Both the position numbers and the translations under genes were made by a program. From Entamoeba histolytica HM-1:IMSS (lineage: Eukaryota; Evosea; Mastigamoebida; Endamoebidae): a stretch of 64,000 nucleotides of DNA. Under the pieces are notes generated by a model. That model saw only the letters and a list, made by a program, of their open reading frames with translations, was not told where the DNA came from and did no database searches. Position 1 is the stretch's first letter, and the number at the start of each line of letters is the position of its first letter. Below, piece after piece: positions 35,586-45,837 of this stretch. Where the stretch lies: the NCBI RefSeq assembly GCF_000208925.1, contig NW_001914897.1, positions 1-64,000 on the forward strand, in the 5' to 3' direction.

Positions 35586-37390
35586 AAGTATTAATAGAAA
35601 TAGCTTCTATTGTTCCTGAATCATGGGAGACTAATCACATCTCTTCTTCATCTTCAAGCAGCTCTACGGAGTATGTTTGTGATTGAAGCAGTATTCCATG
35701 ACATCCATCATGTTTTTTATTATAATGGTTTTTACTTCTTTCTCGATGTTAATCTCAATTTTTAATTCTTTGATTAGTCTGATACTTTCTTTATTTACTA
35801 ATCCATTTATTGATATTACTACTGGAATTATTCTGACATCTTTTAATTTTTCTATTTTCATTAGAATATTCTTTAATTCCTTATACTTATTTCTTTTCTT
35901 CCAATAGGCTCCATTAATATTGTGATCAGCCACAATATTCATATCAAATAATAGACCAGTTTTATTCTTTTTATCTAATACGTATTTGTCTGTTATTTTG
36001 TGGTATTGTCCATCACTTTTAGGCATTATTTGTTTGTTCCATATCATAGTAATGTCTTTATATTTGAACATTGTTTCATATTTTATTTTTATATTGTTTA
36101 TTGAATGTATATTTTCTTATTAATCAATATGATTATGCCTATATGGTCATGTTTCTCTATTTGTGATTTATTATGATAAATACAAGATAGTAGAATGTGT
36201 TTTACTGTTGCTATCTTGTCTTTACAAAGTGTGGAGTATTTTAATCTTTCATTTTTCATTATTTTTGTTTTTCTATACCCACAAAATATTGCACCATCTT
36301 GCATTTTAGTTAATTGGAGAAATGCATTCTTTTTAATATTGATTGACTTCCATGCTTTCATTGTATTAGTTTTATCTACTCCTTTTGACTCGAACCATCT
36401 TCTAAAATGTCCACTTATTTGATGACATTTCCATTTTTTGATGTGTTGGTCGGTTAATAATTTTTTTATTTCTACTACTACTTCTTTTTCTTTTTTCTTT
36501 TCTATCCCTTCATTTATTATTTCTTCTATTTTTGTTTCATTTATTTTATGAATTGATGTTTTTAATTCTATTCCATATTCATTTCTTATTGTACCATCTA
36601 TCTATATGTTATTTCATATTTCACTTTCTCTGGTACAATAGTACATTACTGTTCTTACTAATTCAATAACATATTCGTCACTTATATTTATTAATCCTTC
36701 ATTTCTTCTATAATAACATACAACCGATCTTTGGAGTTTCACCATTGTATTTTGCCTTTCTTAAATATTTTCTTATCTCCTTTTCAATTTTATCTAGGTC
36801 AGTGATTTTCCAATTTACAACTGATGCTGAATATCTGAAGATATGGATTACTTCCGTGTTTATTCTAGTAATATATCTTCTATTACTACTTTCATCACTG
36901 TTTATTTCTTCCATCTTTTGATTCATTTTTTCTTTGATGGTTTTACAATTGAAGGTGTCATCAATTTCGTCGGACTGCCATATTCCTAAGTATTTATACA
37001 AGTCATCACCTTCAATTACATTGATGTTTTGCATTCCATTTGGTATTTCTTTAATGTTTTTTAATACCATTCCTGACTTTTTCTCATTCATTTCAATACG
37101 TAACTTATTATTTCATTAATTTCATTGTGGATTATTCCCATTTCTTCACTACTTTCTGTCATTATTCTCAAATCATCCATATATAATGTGTGATTTGATT
37201 TTGGGAATTTCTCTTCGATGATTTGAGAAATTACATTCATCTGTATGATGAAGAGTAGATTTGATAATGAATCACCTTGTAAAATTCATCTATTTAATTT
37301 AATACTACCTAGATATTCATTATATTTATAACATATGAATATCTTCAATCTAGTCATCATATTTTCAATAATGTCAATGATGACAAACTC
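35586..37390 (-). mobile_element. 5'-truncated, decayed LINE (EhLINE-like) fragment
   Basis: About 1.8 kb that aligns closely with 51842-53660 of the full-length LINE, in the same orientation. It covers the reverse transcriptase C-terminal half and the endonuclease. The polymerase box reads YMDD (at ~37170, intact), but frameshifts and stops break the frame into pieces (36708-37091, 36098-36361, 35664-36071). In the endonuclease, the first Cys of the CCHC finger is lost (YSTLCKD versus YCPLCKD) and the catalytic PD is changed to TD (KITDKYV). The 3' end has the shared tail with AATTAAGTATTAATAG. Similarity stops near 37390, a typical 5' truncation. No clear target duplication was seen. Confidence 0.85.
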
Positions 37391-37503
37391 TTAATGAGAA
37401 TAATATTCTATAAATAATTCCAAAAAACAAAAATAAGAAAAATAGAAAATACAACTAAAAAATTAGAAGAAACTAATAAATCCATTGATATTAAAAACCA
37501 AAA

Positions 37504-39151
37504 ATGGAAAAACAAGAGAAATTAATTGAAAATATTATTCATTTTAAATGTACTCAAATTGAAGAAGGAATGTCATACGAATGTATATCACAACATCCAT
37601 ACAAAGACACTGTTTTACAACATATGGTTTTTCCATTTTGTTTTCCAGAAGGAGATTCAATGATAAATAAAAAAGATGGATTAAATTATCATATTGACTA
37701 TGAAAAACAAGAGTCATTTGCATTTATCCTAACAGATATTAGTGCTAATCGAAGATATGTTTATTGTAGACGATTTTCTAATTTTAAATTTCCTGAATGT
37801 TTTTGTATTATTGCAGAGAGGTTTGTCAGTTATTTTAACGAAATTAGAATAAATAAAAATAAATAGACCATTTGAATCTTTATTTAAAAAAATATTAGAC
37901 AAAGCTGTTGCAATACGTAAAATATCAATAAATTTATTATCTAAATTCTTTGAAGATATTGCAAAACAAAATGTACCATCAATTAATGGTGTATTAACAA
38001 ACATATCATTTCATCATATTCCTTATGAAATATCTTCAGAAGAAGATTTTAGTAAACACCATTCATCAAATGTTTTAAATATTTTAAAATTATTTGGTGC
38101 TTCATTTTTAGTTGATATAATTGGTGATATTATGATGGAAAGAAAATTTGTATTTTTATCAAATTCAATTGGTTCATTATCTGATACAATCCTTACTTTA
38201 ACATCATTGATTTATCCTTTTGTTTGGCATCATGTATTAATTCCTATTTTACCTGTTCAATTAGCTTCATACCCAACTGCACCAATGCCTTATTTAATTG
38301 GAATTAAAACATCTTTATGGGAACATGTAAAGAAAGAATGTGATGGGGGAATGGAAGATACTATTGTTATTGACTTAGAAAAAGGACAACAGATTGAAGG
38401 ACCTGTCTTTCCAATGGTATTTACTTCTCCCAGTTCTATTCTTCTTCGTTCACAATTATCATTAATTCAGAATGATCCAGATCCAGATGAAAATATTGAA
38501 TTAAAGAATGATACTATTTATAATATGTTTCAGTTATTCTTCTTTAAAATATTTCATAATTATTTTCAATGTTTTAAAGCTAATCCAGGTGGTAGAATTA
38601 AATATTCATTTGATAGAGATGCTTTTGTATCTAAACTAAGTGAAGATGATAAACTATTTTTTGAAAGTTTTGAAGATTCTCAAATGTGTTTTATGTTTTT
38701 CAATACAAGAGCAGAACAAAAGAGTGATGAATATCAAATCGAAGCTTTATGTCCATTTAATCGTCTTCCACCTAAAGAGTCATATGGATTTGTTGATTGT
38801 GGATTTGTAATGGAAAATTTAGATTCTGGAGAATCAATTTCAATGGTATGTCGATTTTGTAATCTTCTTATCACTGGAGAAGATCCTTGTTCTCAAAGAG
38901 GTAATGAACTTTATCATACAAAATGCTTTAGATGTTGTTGTTGTGCAAAGATTTTAGAAGGAAATAAATTAGCTAATTGTGAACGGTTAAAGTGTGTGTA
39001 TTGTCATCGTTCTCAAAAACCTGAATTAACAATTAGTGAAATTCAAGCAAGAATTGATTCAAAAGAAAAGAGAAAATTAACAAAGACTGAAAAATTAGTT
39101 TCTAAAACATTTAAAAAGAGGTTTGAAAATGAAAAGTTACAACAAAATTAA
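37504..39151 (+). CDS. DENN-LIM protein, two exons
   Basis: Exon 1 is 37504-37820 and exon 2 is 37867-39151, giving 533 residues. The 46-nt intron (37821-37866) starts GTTTGT and ends ATAG. Unspliced, the gene would look like two unrelated frames. Exon joining creates CIIAERPFESLFKKIL, the expected end of the upstream DENN block. The DENN core follows (FGASFLVDIIGDIMMERKFVFLSNSIGSLSD, SLIYPFVWHHVLIPILPVQL, PMPYLIGI). The C-terminal ~100 residues hold one LIM zinc finger: CRFC, H-x2-C-x2-C-x2-C (HTKCFRCCCC) and CVYC. A basic tail ends it. DENN is a Rab exchange module and LIM a protein-binding module, often cytoskeletal. The combination suggests a localised exchange factor. Confidence 0.87.
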
Positions 39152-39286
39152 TTGTGGAAATTTCGTTTTTGTTTGCAGTTTCTTTTTTCTTTTCTTTTGA
39201 ATAAGTAAAATTATATTATTATAGTTTTTTTTTTATTATTTTATACAAAATGGAAGTCAAATTTATCAAAAAAAAAAGAAGAAGAA

Positions 39287-39296
39287 GAACTTTAAA
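39287..39296 (+). promoter_or_regulatory. GAACTTTAAA core promoter motif
   Basis: GAACTTTAAA ends 15 nt before the ATG of the adenylation-reductase gene, preceded by a purine-rich stretch. Confidence 0.6.
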
Positions 39297-39311
39297 AATA
39301 TTTTGAGTTAT

Positions 39312-42300
39312 ATGAGTTTGACTGAATCACATCTTATTGGAAATATTGATATTCCTTTAAAAGAAACTACATACCCAAAACACTTTTTAGAAATAGTTGA
39401 AAAGAATCCTAATAAAGAATGTTTGGTATTTAGGTCTAGTAGAACAGGAGCATATATTAGACATACATACTCACAGTTACTTAATACATTAAATTGTGTA
39501 ATTCAAGGATTTAAAAATGAAATTCATATGGAATTACATACAGTTGTTGCTATTTATCTTCCAAATTGTTGTGAATACATTTATTCACAATTAGCTGCAT
39601 TATGTGGAGGTTATATAATGATGCCATTAAACCCATTATATACAAAACCACAACTTGAAAGACTTTTACCAAGAGTAAATCCATCAGTAATTATCTCATT
39701 GACTGCAATGAAACAAAACATTCCAAATGGTTATAATGTTTGTTTTATTGATTCTAATTTAGAAGAAGATCCTTCAAATAAAATTTATTCTTTAAAAAAA
39801 TTTCTTTCTACTCCTTGTGAAAGAAACTACATAAAAGAGGTGTCTGAAATTTTAAAACCAAATGATATTTCATTTTATGGATGTACTTCTGGATCAACAG
39901 GAGAACCTAAAATTTGTACTTATACCCATTTTGCAATGATTAATCCATTCATCACTATTGATCATACTACAAATACTCCAGTAGAAAGAAGAAGAGCTCT
40001 TTGTTTTACACCATTGTTTACTACAGCAGCACACTTCCAAATTGATGCTATTTTTGCCGCTGGAGCAACAGTTGTTGTTTGTGATAAATTTGAACCAGAA
40101 AGTATTCTTAAATTTATTCAAGAAGAAAAAATTACTAACGTTAATTGTGCTCCATCTGGTATTTTAGCACTTATTCATCATCCTAGTTTTAGTACAGAAA
40201 AAGTAAAAACTGTAGAACATGTTATTATGGGAGGTGCAGTTGTTAGTGATGCTTTAATGAATGAAGCACAAAATAAAATGGGTCTTCTTGATTGTAAATC
40301 TGGTTATGGTATGACTGAAACATGTGGTGTAATGTATACAATGACTACTACAGTTGGACAACTTCAACCACATTATGAATTAAGAATTGTTGACCATGTA
40401 ACTCGTAAAATTACACCAGTTGGAGTTCCAGGAGAGATTGAAGTCCATACTAAAATTATGATGTCTGGTTATTTAAATAATGAAAAAGCAAATAAAGAAT
40501 CTTATACTGAAGATGGATGGTTTAAGACTGGTGATGAAGGTAATTTAGATAAATATGGAAGACTAATTATCACTGGAAGAGTTAAAGACATGATTATTCG
40601 AGGTGGTCATAATGTATTCCCATCAGAAATTGTTGATACTCTTCAAACACATCCTAATGTTGTTTTATGTGGATGTGTATCTGTTCCAGATAGAGCACAA
40701 GGAGAACTTATTGTTGCATTTGTTACATTAAAGAAAGAAACAAAAGAAAGTGAATTAAAAGAATTTTGTAGACAAAGATTAGTATCATTTGCAGTACCAA
40801 CACATATCTTTGTAATAGAAAAGATGCCATTAAACAGTTTTGGTAAAGTATATAATCCTGAACTTAGAAAGATGGCTGCAGAAAAAATTAAAATGTATTG
40901 GCAAAATAAATGTGAAAATAATCCATGTCCTCCATCAACTGAAGCTGGTAATGCTATTGCTTCTTTATGGTCAGAATGGTTTGAAATTCCACAAAAAGCT
41001 ATTTCAAAAGATATGAATTTCTTTGATATTGGAGGAGATTCATTAGTTGGTAGTCAGACTGTAGGATTAATTAGAAAATTTGTTTCAGATGCACCATTTG
41101 ATTTATTAACTAAATGTCCAACAATAGGCCTTTTAGAGGAATATGTATTAAATCCAAAACTTGACCTTATTCATCCACAATTTAAGAAAGATATTGAAGA
41201 TATTCAAAACCTTAAAATGGAACCAATTCAAATTGAATCAAACCAAAAGAAAGTTGCTTTCTTAACTGGTTCTAATGGATTTCTTGGAGTTCATTTAATT
41301 CAAGCACTTCAAAAGAAAGGATATCATGTTATTTGTTTAGTTAGATCATTAACAATTAGTGATGGATGGAAACGAATTACACAATCAGCAACTAATTCTC
41401 AAATAACACTTGACCTTAATAAAATCGAAATTATTTGTGGAGATGTTTCATTAGTAAAATGTGGATTAAAAGATGATGTTTTTAATTCTATTGTTTCTAA
41501 AATTGGACTAATTATTCACAACGCTGCATTTGTTAATTGGAATAGAAGTTATGTTGATATGAGAGGTTCTAATTATATTGGAACTCAAAATGTCATAGAA
41601 TTCGCTACAAAAGCTAAAGTTCCATTTATTTATGTATCATCCATTGGAGTAGCTGCATGTGTTGGAGGTAAAGAAATAATACCAGATGGTACTGTTTTAC
41701 CATTTAAAGCAAATGGATATATTCAAACCAAATGGATGAATGAACTTTATTTAAATAAGTTAAGATGCTTTGGATATAAGATTGGTGTTTTAAGACCAGC
41801 TTTTATTTCTGGTAATTCTGTATCTGGTTGTTCTAATACTGATGACTTTATTTGGAAGTTAGTACGTTTACTTGTAAATAATGGACTTTCTCCAAATGAA
41901 CAAAAAATGATTCTTACTCCAGTTGATTTAGTTGCTAATGCATTTATTGAAGCTGTTGATAATCTTCCTATTGCAGCTAATTTAATACCATTACATCCAG
42001 CTGATATTAGTTATGTTTGTGATCTTGTTGCTAAACGAATGAATAAAACTATTGAACACAAACCAATGAATGAAATTAAAGAACAACTTATTTCATTAGC
42101 ACAAAGTGGAAATAAAGAAGTATTATCATTACTTCCATCTATGCAAATGAGTGGGTCATTAGATATTGAATACAAATGGGTTAAAGAGCAATCTCTTGAC
42201 CTTTCAGAAACACAACAATCTTTAGATAACTCTGTTACCTATCTATTTAATACAGGTTTCTTTGGAGAAGAATTTAGTGATGGAAAAACACAAGCTTTTG

Positions 42301-42314
42301 GACGTTCTCATTGA
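39312..42314 (+). CDS. Adenylation - carrier - thioester reductase enzyme (NRPS-like/CAR type)
   Basis: A 1000-residue protein with three catalytic parts. The adenylation domain (~15-540) has the AMP-binding loop YGCTSGSTGEPK (~187), GYGMTETCG (~330), WFKTGDEG and GRVKDMIIRGGHNVFPSEI (~425), and GKVYNPELRK near its end. A carrier domain (~560-620) has the phosphopantetheine site GGDSL (~573). A short-chain dehydrogenase-type reductase (~645-1000) has VAFLTGSNGFLG for NAD(P)H and the catalytic YxxxK in GYIQTKW (~801). This is the layout of alpha-aminoadipate reductase and carboxylic acid reductases: the acid is activated as acyl-AMP, loaded as a thioester, then released as an aldehyde. The adenylation domain resembles fatty acyl-CoA ligases, so a fatty or similar carboxylic acid is a reasonable substrate guess. 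The substrate cannot be read from the sequence. Confidence 0.9.
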   Translation: MSLTESHLIGNIDIPLKETTYPKHFLEIVEKNPNKECLVFRSSRTGAYIRHTYSQLLNTLNCVIQGFKNEIHMELHTVVAIYLPNCCEYIYSQLAALCGGYIMMPLNPLYTKPQLERLLPRVNPSVIISLTAMKQNIPNGYNVCFIDSNLEEDPSNKIYSLKKFLSTPCERNYIKEVSEILKPNDISFYGCTSGSTGEPKICTYTHFAMINPFITIDHTTNTPVERRRALCFTPLFTTAAHFQIDAIFAAGATVVVCDKFEPESILKFIQEEKITNVNCAPSGILALIHHPSFSTEKVKTVEHVIMGGAVVSDALMNEAQNKMGLLDCKSGYGMTETCGVMYTMTTTVGQLQPHYELRIVDHVTRKITPVGVPGEIEVHTKIMMSGYLNNEKANKESYTEDGWFKTGDEGNLDKYGRLIITGRVKDMIIRGGHNVFPSEIVDTLQTHPNVVLCGCVSVPDRAQGELIVAFVTLKKETKESELKEFCRQRLVSFAVPTHIFVIEKMPLNSFGKVYNPELRKMAAEKIKMYWQNKCENNPCPPSTEAGNAIASLWSEWFEIPQKAISKDMNFFDIGGDSLVGSQTVGLIRKFVSDAPFDLLTKCPTIGLLEEYVLNPKLDLIHPQFKKDIEDIQNLKMEPIQIESNQKKVAFLTGSNGFLGVHLIQALQKKGYHVICLVRSLTISDGWKRITQSATNSQITLDLNKIEIICGDVSLVKCGLKDDVFNSIVSKIGLIIHNAAFVNWNRSYVDMRGSNYIGTQNVIEFATKAKVPFIYVSSIGVAACVGGKEIIPDGTVLPFKANGYIQTKWMNELYLNKLRCFGYKIGVLRPAFISGNSVSGCSNTDDFIWKLVRLLVNNGLSPNEQKMILTPVDLVANAFIEAVDNLPIAANLIPLHPADISYVCDLVAKRMNKTIEHKPMNEIKEQLISLAQSGNKEVLSLLPSMQMSGSLDIEYKWVKEQSLDLSETQQSLDNSVTYLFNTGFFGEEFSDGKTQAFGRSH

Positions 42315-42504
42315 TTTTTTTTTCTTAACATTTTTGGTTAATTTATTTTTTAATAATAAAAATATTATTTTATATAATCAAGTTTTTTAGTATTTTCAAT
42401 TACCTCTAGAACTTAAAAGAACTAATAAAATTACCTTTATTGACCTCTAAAGACTTTTCAATTATTTAAAGAGATCTAAAAAGAAAATAATTTAAAAGAA
42501 AAGT

Positions 42505-43368
42505 ATGTCTTTAAACGATATTGAAAAAACTAAACTACAAGACCTTTGTAATAAAAAATATAAAGAACAAGCTATTTGGTTTTTGAACGCTTATTGGTTA
42601 GAAAATGGAGAAGCTGAAGCTGAAAACGTTTGGGATTATTGTAATAAGTTTGGTGAATTTGATCCAGAAAATCATGCAGATGGATGCTCTCTTGATGAAT
42701 TAAATATTCACAGAATTCTTGAACATTATAATGAACACCAAACAATTCAACAATTCAGAGAATCATTAAGAAACCAACAATTTGAATTTAAAAAATTGTT
42801 TGCTCTTTGTGTGTTCTTAGCATGGCACTACAAAATGCCATTAAAGAAGTTAATTAATGCTCCTCAAGGTGCTCAATCAGCAGAAATGCAAAAAGCACAA
42901 GAAATGGTTGACCAAGTTTCTGTTTTACTTAATGAAGCAGTGAAAAAAGCAGATGAAGCTACTAAAAGAGATAAAGAGCTTGAAACTGCTCTTAATGCAT
43001 TGAAAAAAGAAGAAGATGAATTTAATAAGAAAACAGAACAATTAAAAGCACAAATTGAAAAAGAGACTGGTGTTGTTAAAAAGAATAGAGCACAAGCTGA
43101 ACTTGCTCAACATATTGAGTCTGATCCATTACCATTGAGAAAAGCTAAAATTACTTGTGAAGCTGCTAAGAAAAAATCAGAAAAAGCTCGTGTTGAAGCT
43201 GAAACTGCTGCTGAAGAAATGAAAAAGAAAATGGAAGAAGCTGAAGAATATTTAAATCAACAAAAGGCAGCAGCAGCTGCTGGACAAGGATTAATGTGGT
43301 GGATGCAAAGAGAACTTGAAGAAAAGAAAAAGTTTATGCCAATGAAAAAAGGAGGAATTGCTAAGTAA
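42505..43368 (+). CDS. Coiled-coil protein with conserved helical N-terminal domain
   Basis: A 287-residue protein. The N-terminal ~115 residues form a compact, Trp-rich helical domain (KYKEQAIWFLNAYWLENGEAEAENVWDYCNKFGEF... LDELNIHRILEHYNEH... FALCVFLAWHY). The remainder (~130-270) is a long coiled coil rich in Lys, Glu and Ala, interrupted near 205 by a Pro-containing stretch (ESDPLPLRKAK). The tail is GLMWWMQRELEEKKKF and a basic end. I do not recognise a named family; it is probably a cytoskeletal or scaffold protein. The upstream region carries GAACTTAAAAGAACT about 85 bp before the ATG, suggesting a longer leader or an unseen feature. Confidence 0.7.
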   Translation: MSLNDIEKTKLQDLCNKKYKEQAIWFLNAYWLENGEAEAENVWDYCNKFGEFDPENHADGCSLDELNIHRILEHYNEHQTIQQFRESLRNQQFEFKKLFALCVFLAWHYKMPLKKLINAPQGAQSAEMQKAQEMVDQVSVLLNEAVKKADEATKRDKELETALNALKKEEDEFNKKTEQLKAQIEKETGVVKKNRAQAELAQHIESDPLPLRKAKITCEAAKKKSEKARVEAETAAEEMKKKMEEAEEYLNQQKAAAAAGQGLMWWMQRELEEKKKFMPMKKGGIAK

Positions 43369-43487
43369 TTTTGAAAATTCAATTATTAACGTCTGTGTTT
43401 AGTTTATTTTAAATTATAAAATAAAATGAATAATATTAATTAACTTTTTGTTATAAATATGTTATGTTATATACTATTTGATGAATA

Positions 43488-43718
43488 TTATTTTGTAGTT
43501 AAGTCTTTTGATGATATTTTTTTATAGTCTTGACTCTCTGAATCACTAGAGCTAATAAACTCAATATGTAAAGCAGGAGACTCTTTATATGGGATGTCAT
43601 TTATAGAATTAAAAATTCCATATGTTTGTTCAATCTGTTCAATTTTTTTCATTTTCTTAATGGCATGTTTTAATTCATCTATAACACTATTGTCATTATG
43701 TTCTTCTTTAAAACTCAT
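43488..43718 (-). CDS. Small hypothetical protein
   Basis: A 76-residue frame from ATG to stop. It has a charged helix (~12-32, Lys/Glu-rich with ELKHAIKKMKKIEQIEQ), then a Pro-containing linker and a Ser/Asp tail (SSSDSESQDYKK) that looks like an acidic phosphorylation site cluster. No family is recognised. It converges on the coiled-coil gene, leaving 119 bp between the stops. Coding status is supported only by composition. Confidence 0.4.
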   Translation of the reverse strand: MSFKEEHNDNSVIDELKHAIKKMKKIEQIEQTYGIFNSINDIPYKESPALHIEFISSSDSESQDYKKISSKDLTTK

Positions 43719-44445
43719 ATTCTGAATATCATTTAGTTAGCGTTAAACAAGTTCTTTTGTTTCTTATTCATTTTATTCATCTTTGTTTCTTTTTTTTTGC
43801 TTCTTATTTATTAATTGAATTAAATTAAAATAGTTTAAATTCATTATATTCATTAATATGTTTGAACATTAATTTGATTATATGGATTTATTCTACAGAA
43901 TTATTTTTATCTTCATGTATTATTTATAGTTAAATATTCATTATACACATATTATTGTTTTCTGCTTGATTTATACTTTAGAATATGAATGTGTTCTTGT
44001 CTTTTGTTAATACAAAGATGATAATAATTTTCTTTATTATAGACTTTTTACATTTTACAGTATAAAACCACAAATAACTAAATTATTTTTATAAAAGAGT
44101 TTCAAAAGTATTTAAGTAAGTATGATATTATCATAAATATTTATTGTAAATACGAAGATATTTTTATAACAATATATTTTTCATAAATAAACTCAAAATA
44201 ACAGGAAATATTACATATGACTTGTACTTAAAGAAGATAGTATGAGTCAACAATGATACAATAGATTATACTAAAAATCAATAACAATTGGAGATGATAA
44301 AAAGGCATAAAGTTTGAGTTATAATGTAATAAAAATATTGTTTAAATAAAAATAAATTAAAGATATTGCATTAAAAAGAAGTATAGAAGTTTATTATGTT
44401 AAAGAGAACAATATAAAAGGATTTAGTTGGGAAGTAATAAAACAA
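43719..44445. other. AT-rich intergenic region
   Basis: About 0.7 kb of AT-rich spacer with no supported feature. It lies between two minus-strand genes. Confidence 0.6.
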
Positions 44446-45710
44446 TTATTTCTCTTGTTGTTTTTGAGATCCAGAATCAAGTAATTGTAATACAGCAGAA
44501 AGATCAATATCATCTTCTTCAAATGGAGTTTTTTGTATTTGAGGTATTTCATTTTGTTCAATAACTTTTTTTGATAATTCAAAACTACGAACTAACTTCC
44601 GAGGTTTAGGTAATTCAGAAGGACTTTTTTCATTAGGATCTAATTGGATTTCTATTGGTTTTGAAATAGAACTCGATGTAGAAGAAGAAAGTAACTGAGA
44701 GAAGTGTTTTGGAGAAGATTTAAAAATGGGATTAAATTGGATTTTCTTATCTTTATGATGATGTTTGGAATTTTTAGAATGTTTTAATTTTTTTTGTAAG
44801 AAAGGTTTTGTACTTTCTTTTGATTTTGATGAATCAGATGAAGGAGGATTTGATTGAAATTGATCCGTTTCTGCAACTGAAAGGAGTTTTTCAGATTGTT
44901 GATGGTTAGCGTCAGATTGGATAGGACCAGTTAAAGTAAAAGAATCAATTTTTTTTATTTTTTGAACTTCATAATATTCTTTTAATTGTTTAAGTTGGTT
45001 GTAATCAATCTGAGTGATGAAAATATCATTTAAAAGGTGTTGAATAATTTGAGTTGACTGAATTGACTATTTAAAATTATGAATAACATGTTTTTAAGAA
45101 ACTGATGATAGATAAATAACAAACTAACTTAGGTATATTATTATTTATTGAATTTAATAAGTCATTTGAGTTAATTTGTTCAAGCCAAGTTTCAGAAGGG
45201 TATTTTCTTTGTAGTTCAAATAATAATAAATCAGGATATTGCTAAATTAAAGGTAAAATATCTTGTATATATAAAACACTTTCATTTTAACAATAACATT
45301 AAAACATTAACAAACAATCTGTGGAATAGTTAATGAATGAATTTTCATTGAGAATTGAAAACAAATATCTTCTAACTTGAATATGTCATTATCATTTAAT
45401 TCAGCTGTTCCATTATATTCTTTTCCATTAACTATGATTAATCCATTACCACTTAATTTGTTAGATTCATTGAATTTTATTATAATACATAAAAAAAAAG
45501 AATAATTAAAAAAAATACAAACGAAATAATAGCATTTTGGCTAAAGGCAATAAGTTCCCATTTTGATTTTATATTTACAATAACGTTTGATGACTTTTCT
45601 TTACTAATAGTATATTCCTTTCCTAATTTTAACCATAAGCGATCATCTCCATCAACATATGGATATTTTTGGATAACAGCAATATACCCCCCTTCTAGTT
45701 GAGTAAACAT
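44446..45710 (-). CDS. FHA-domain protein, four exons
   Basis: Exons 45523-45710, 45316-45451, 45125-45241 and 44446-45066 give 353 residues. The three introns (71, 74 and 58 nt) all start GTTTGT. Two end TAG, and the first ends TTAAG, the only in-frame choice I found. Each join keeps the frame, and the last exon is one open frame of 207 codons. Residues ~20-100 form an FHA-like beta sandwich: LWLKLGKEYTISKEKSSNVIVN, WELIAFSQNA, then across intron 1 GNGLIIVNGKEYNG and LNDNDIFKLEDICFQF. FHA domains bind phosphothreonine, but the usual Ser-x2-His block is not obvious. The rest is Ser/Lys-rich and disordered (LQKKLKHSKNSKHHHKDKK), ending in an acidic helix (FEEDDIDLSAVLQLLD) like a transcription activation motif. 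A Fhl1-like nuclear role is plausible. Confidence 0.75.
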
Positions 45711-45802
45711 AAAATAAAAAAATAAGTTATTCTTCTTCAAATTGAGAAAAAAAGCTCAAAGAATTACAAAATTATTTTAATATTCTTTAGGTGAATCTAA
45801 AA

Positions 45803-45812
45803 GAACTTAAAA
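45803..45812 (+). promoter_or_regulatory. GAACTTAAAA core promoter motif
   Basis: GAACTTAAAA ends 25 nt before the ATG of the RhoGEF gene, inside the 127-bp divergent space shared with the FHA gene. Confidence 0.5.
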
Positions 45813-45837
45813 AAGTAATTTCACATAATACATAACT

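Noticed and set aside
37504..38131. Frameshifted pseudogene for the DENN-LIM gene
   Set aside because: A GTTTGT...ATAG intron at 37821-37866 restores one open frame with continuous DENN motifs, so the break is splicing and not decay.
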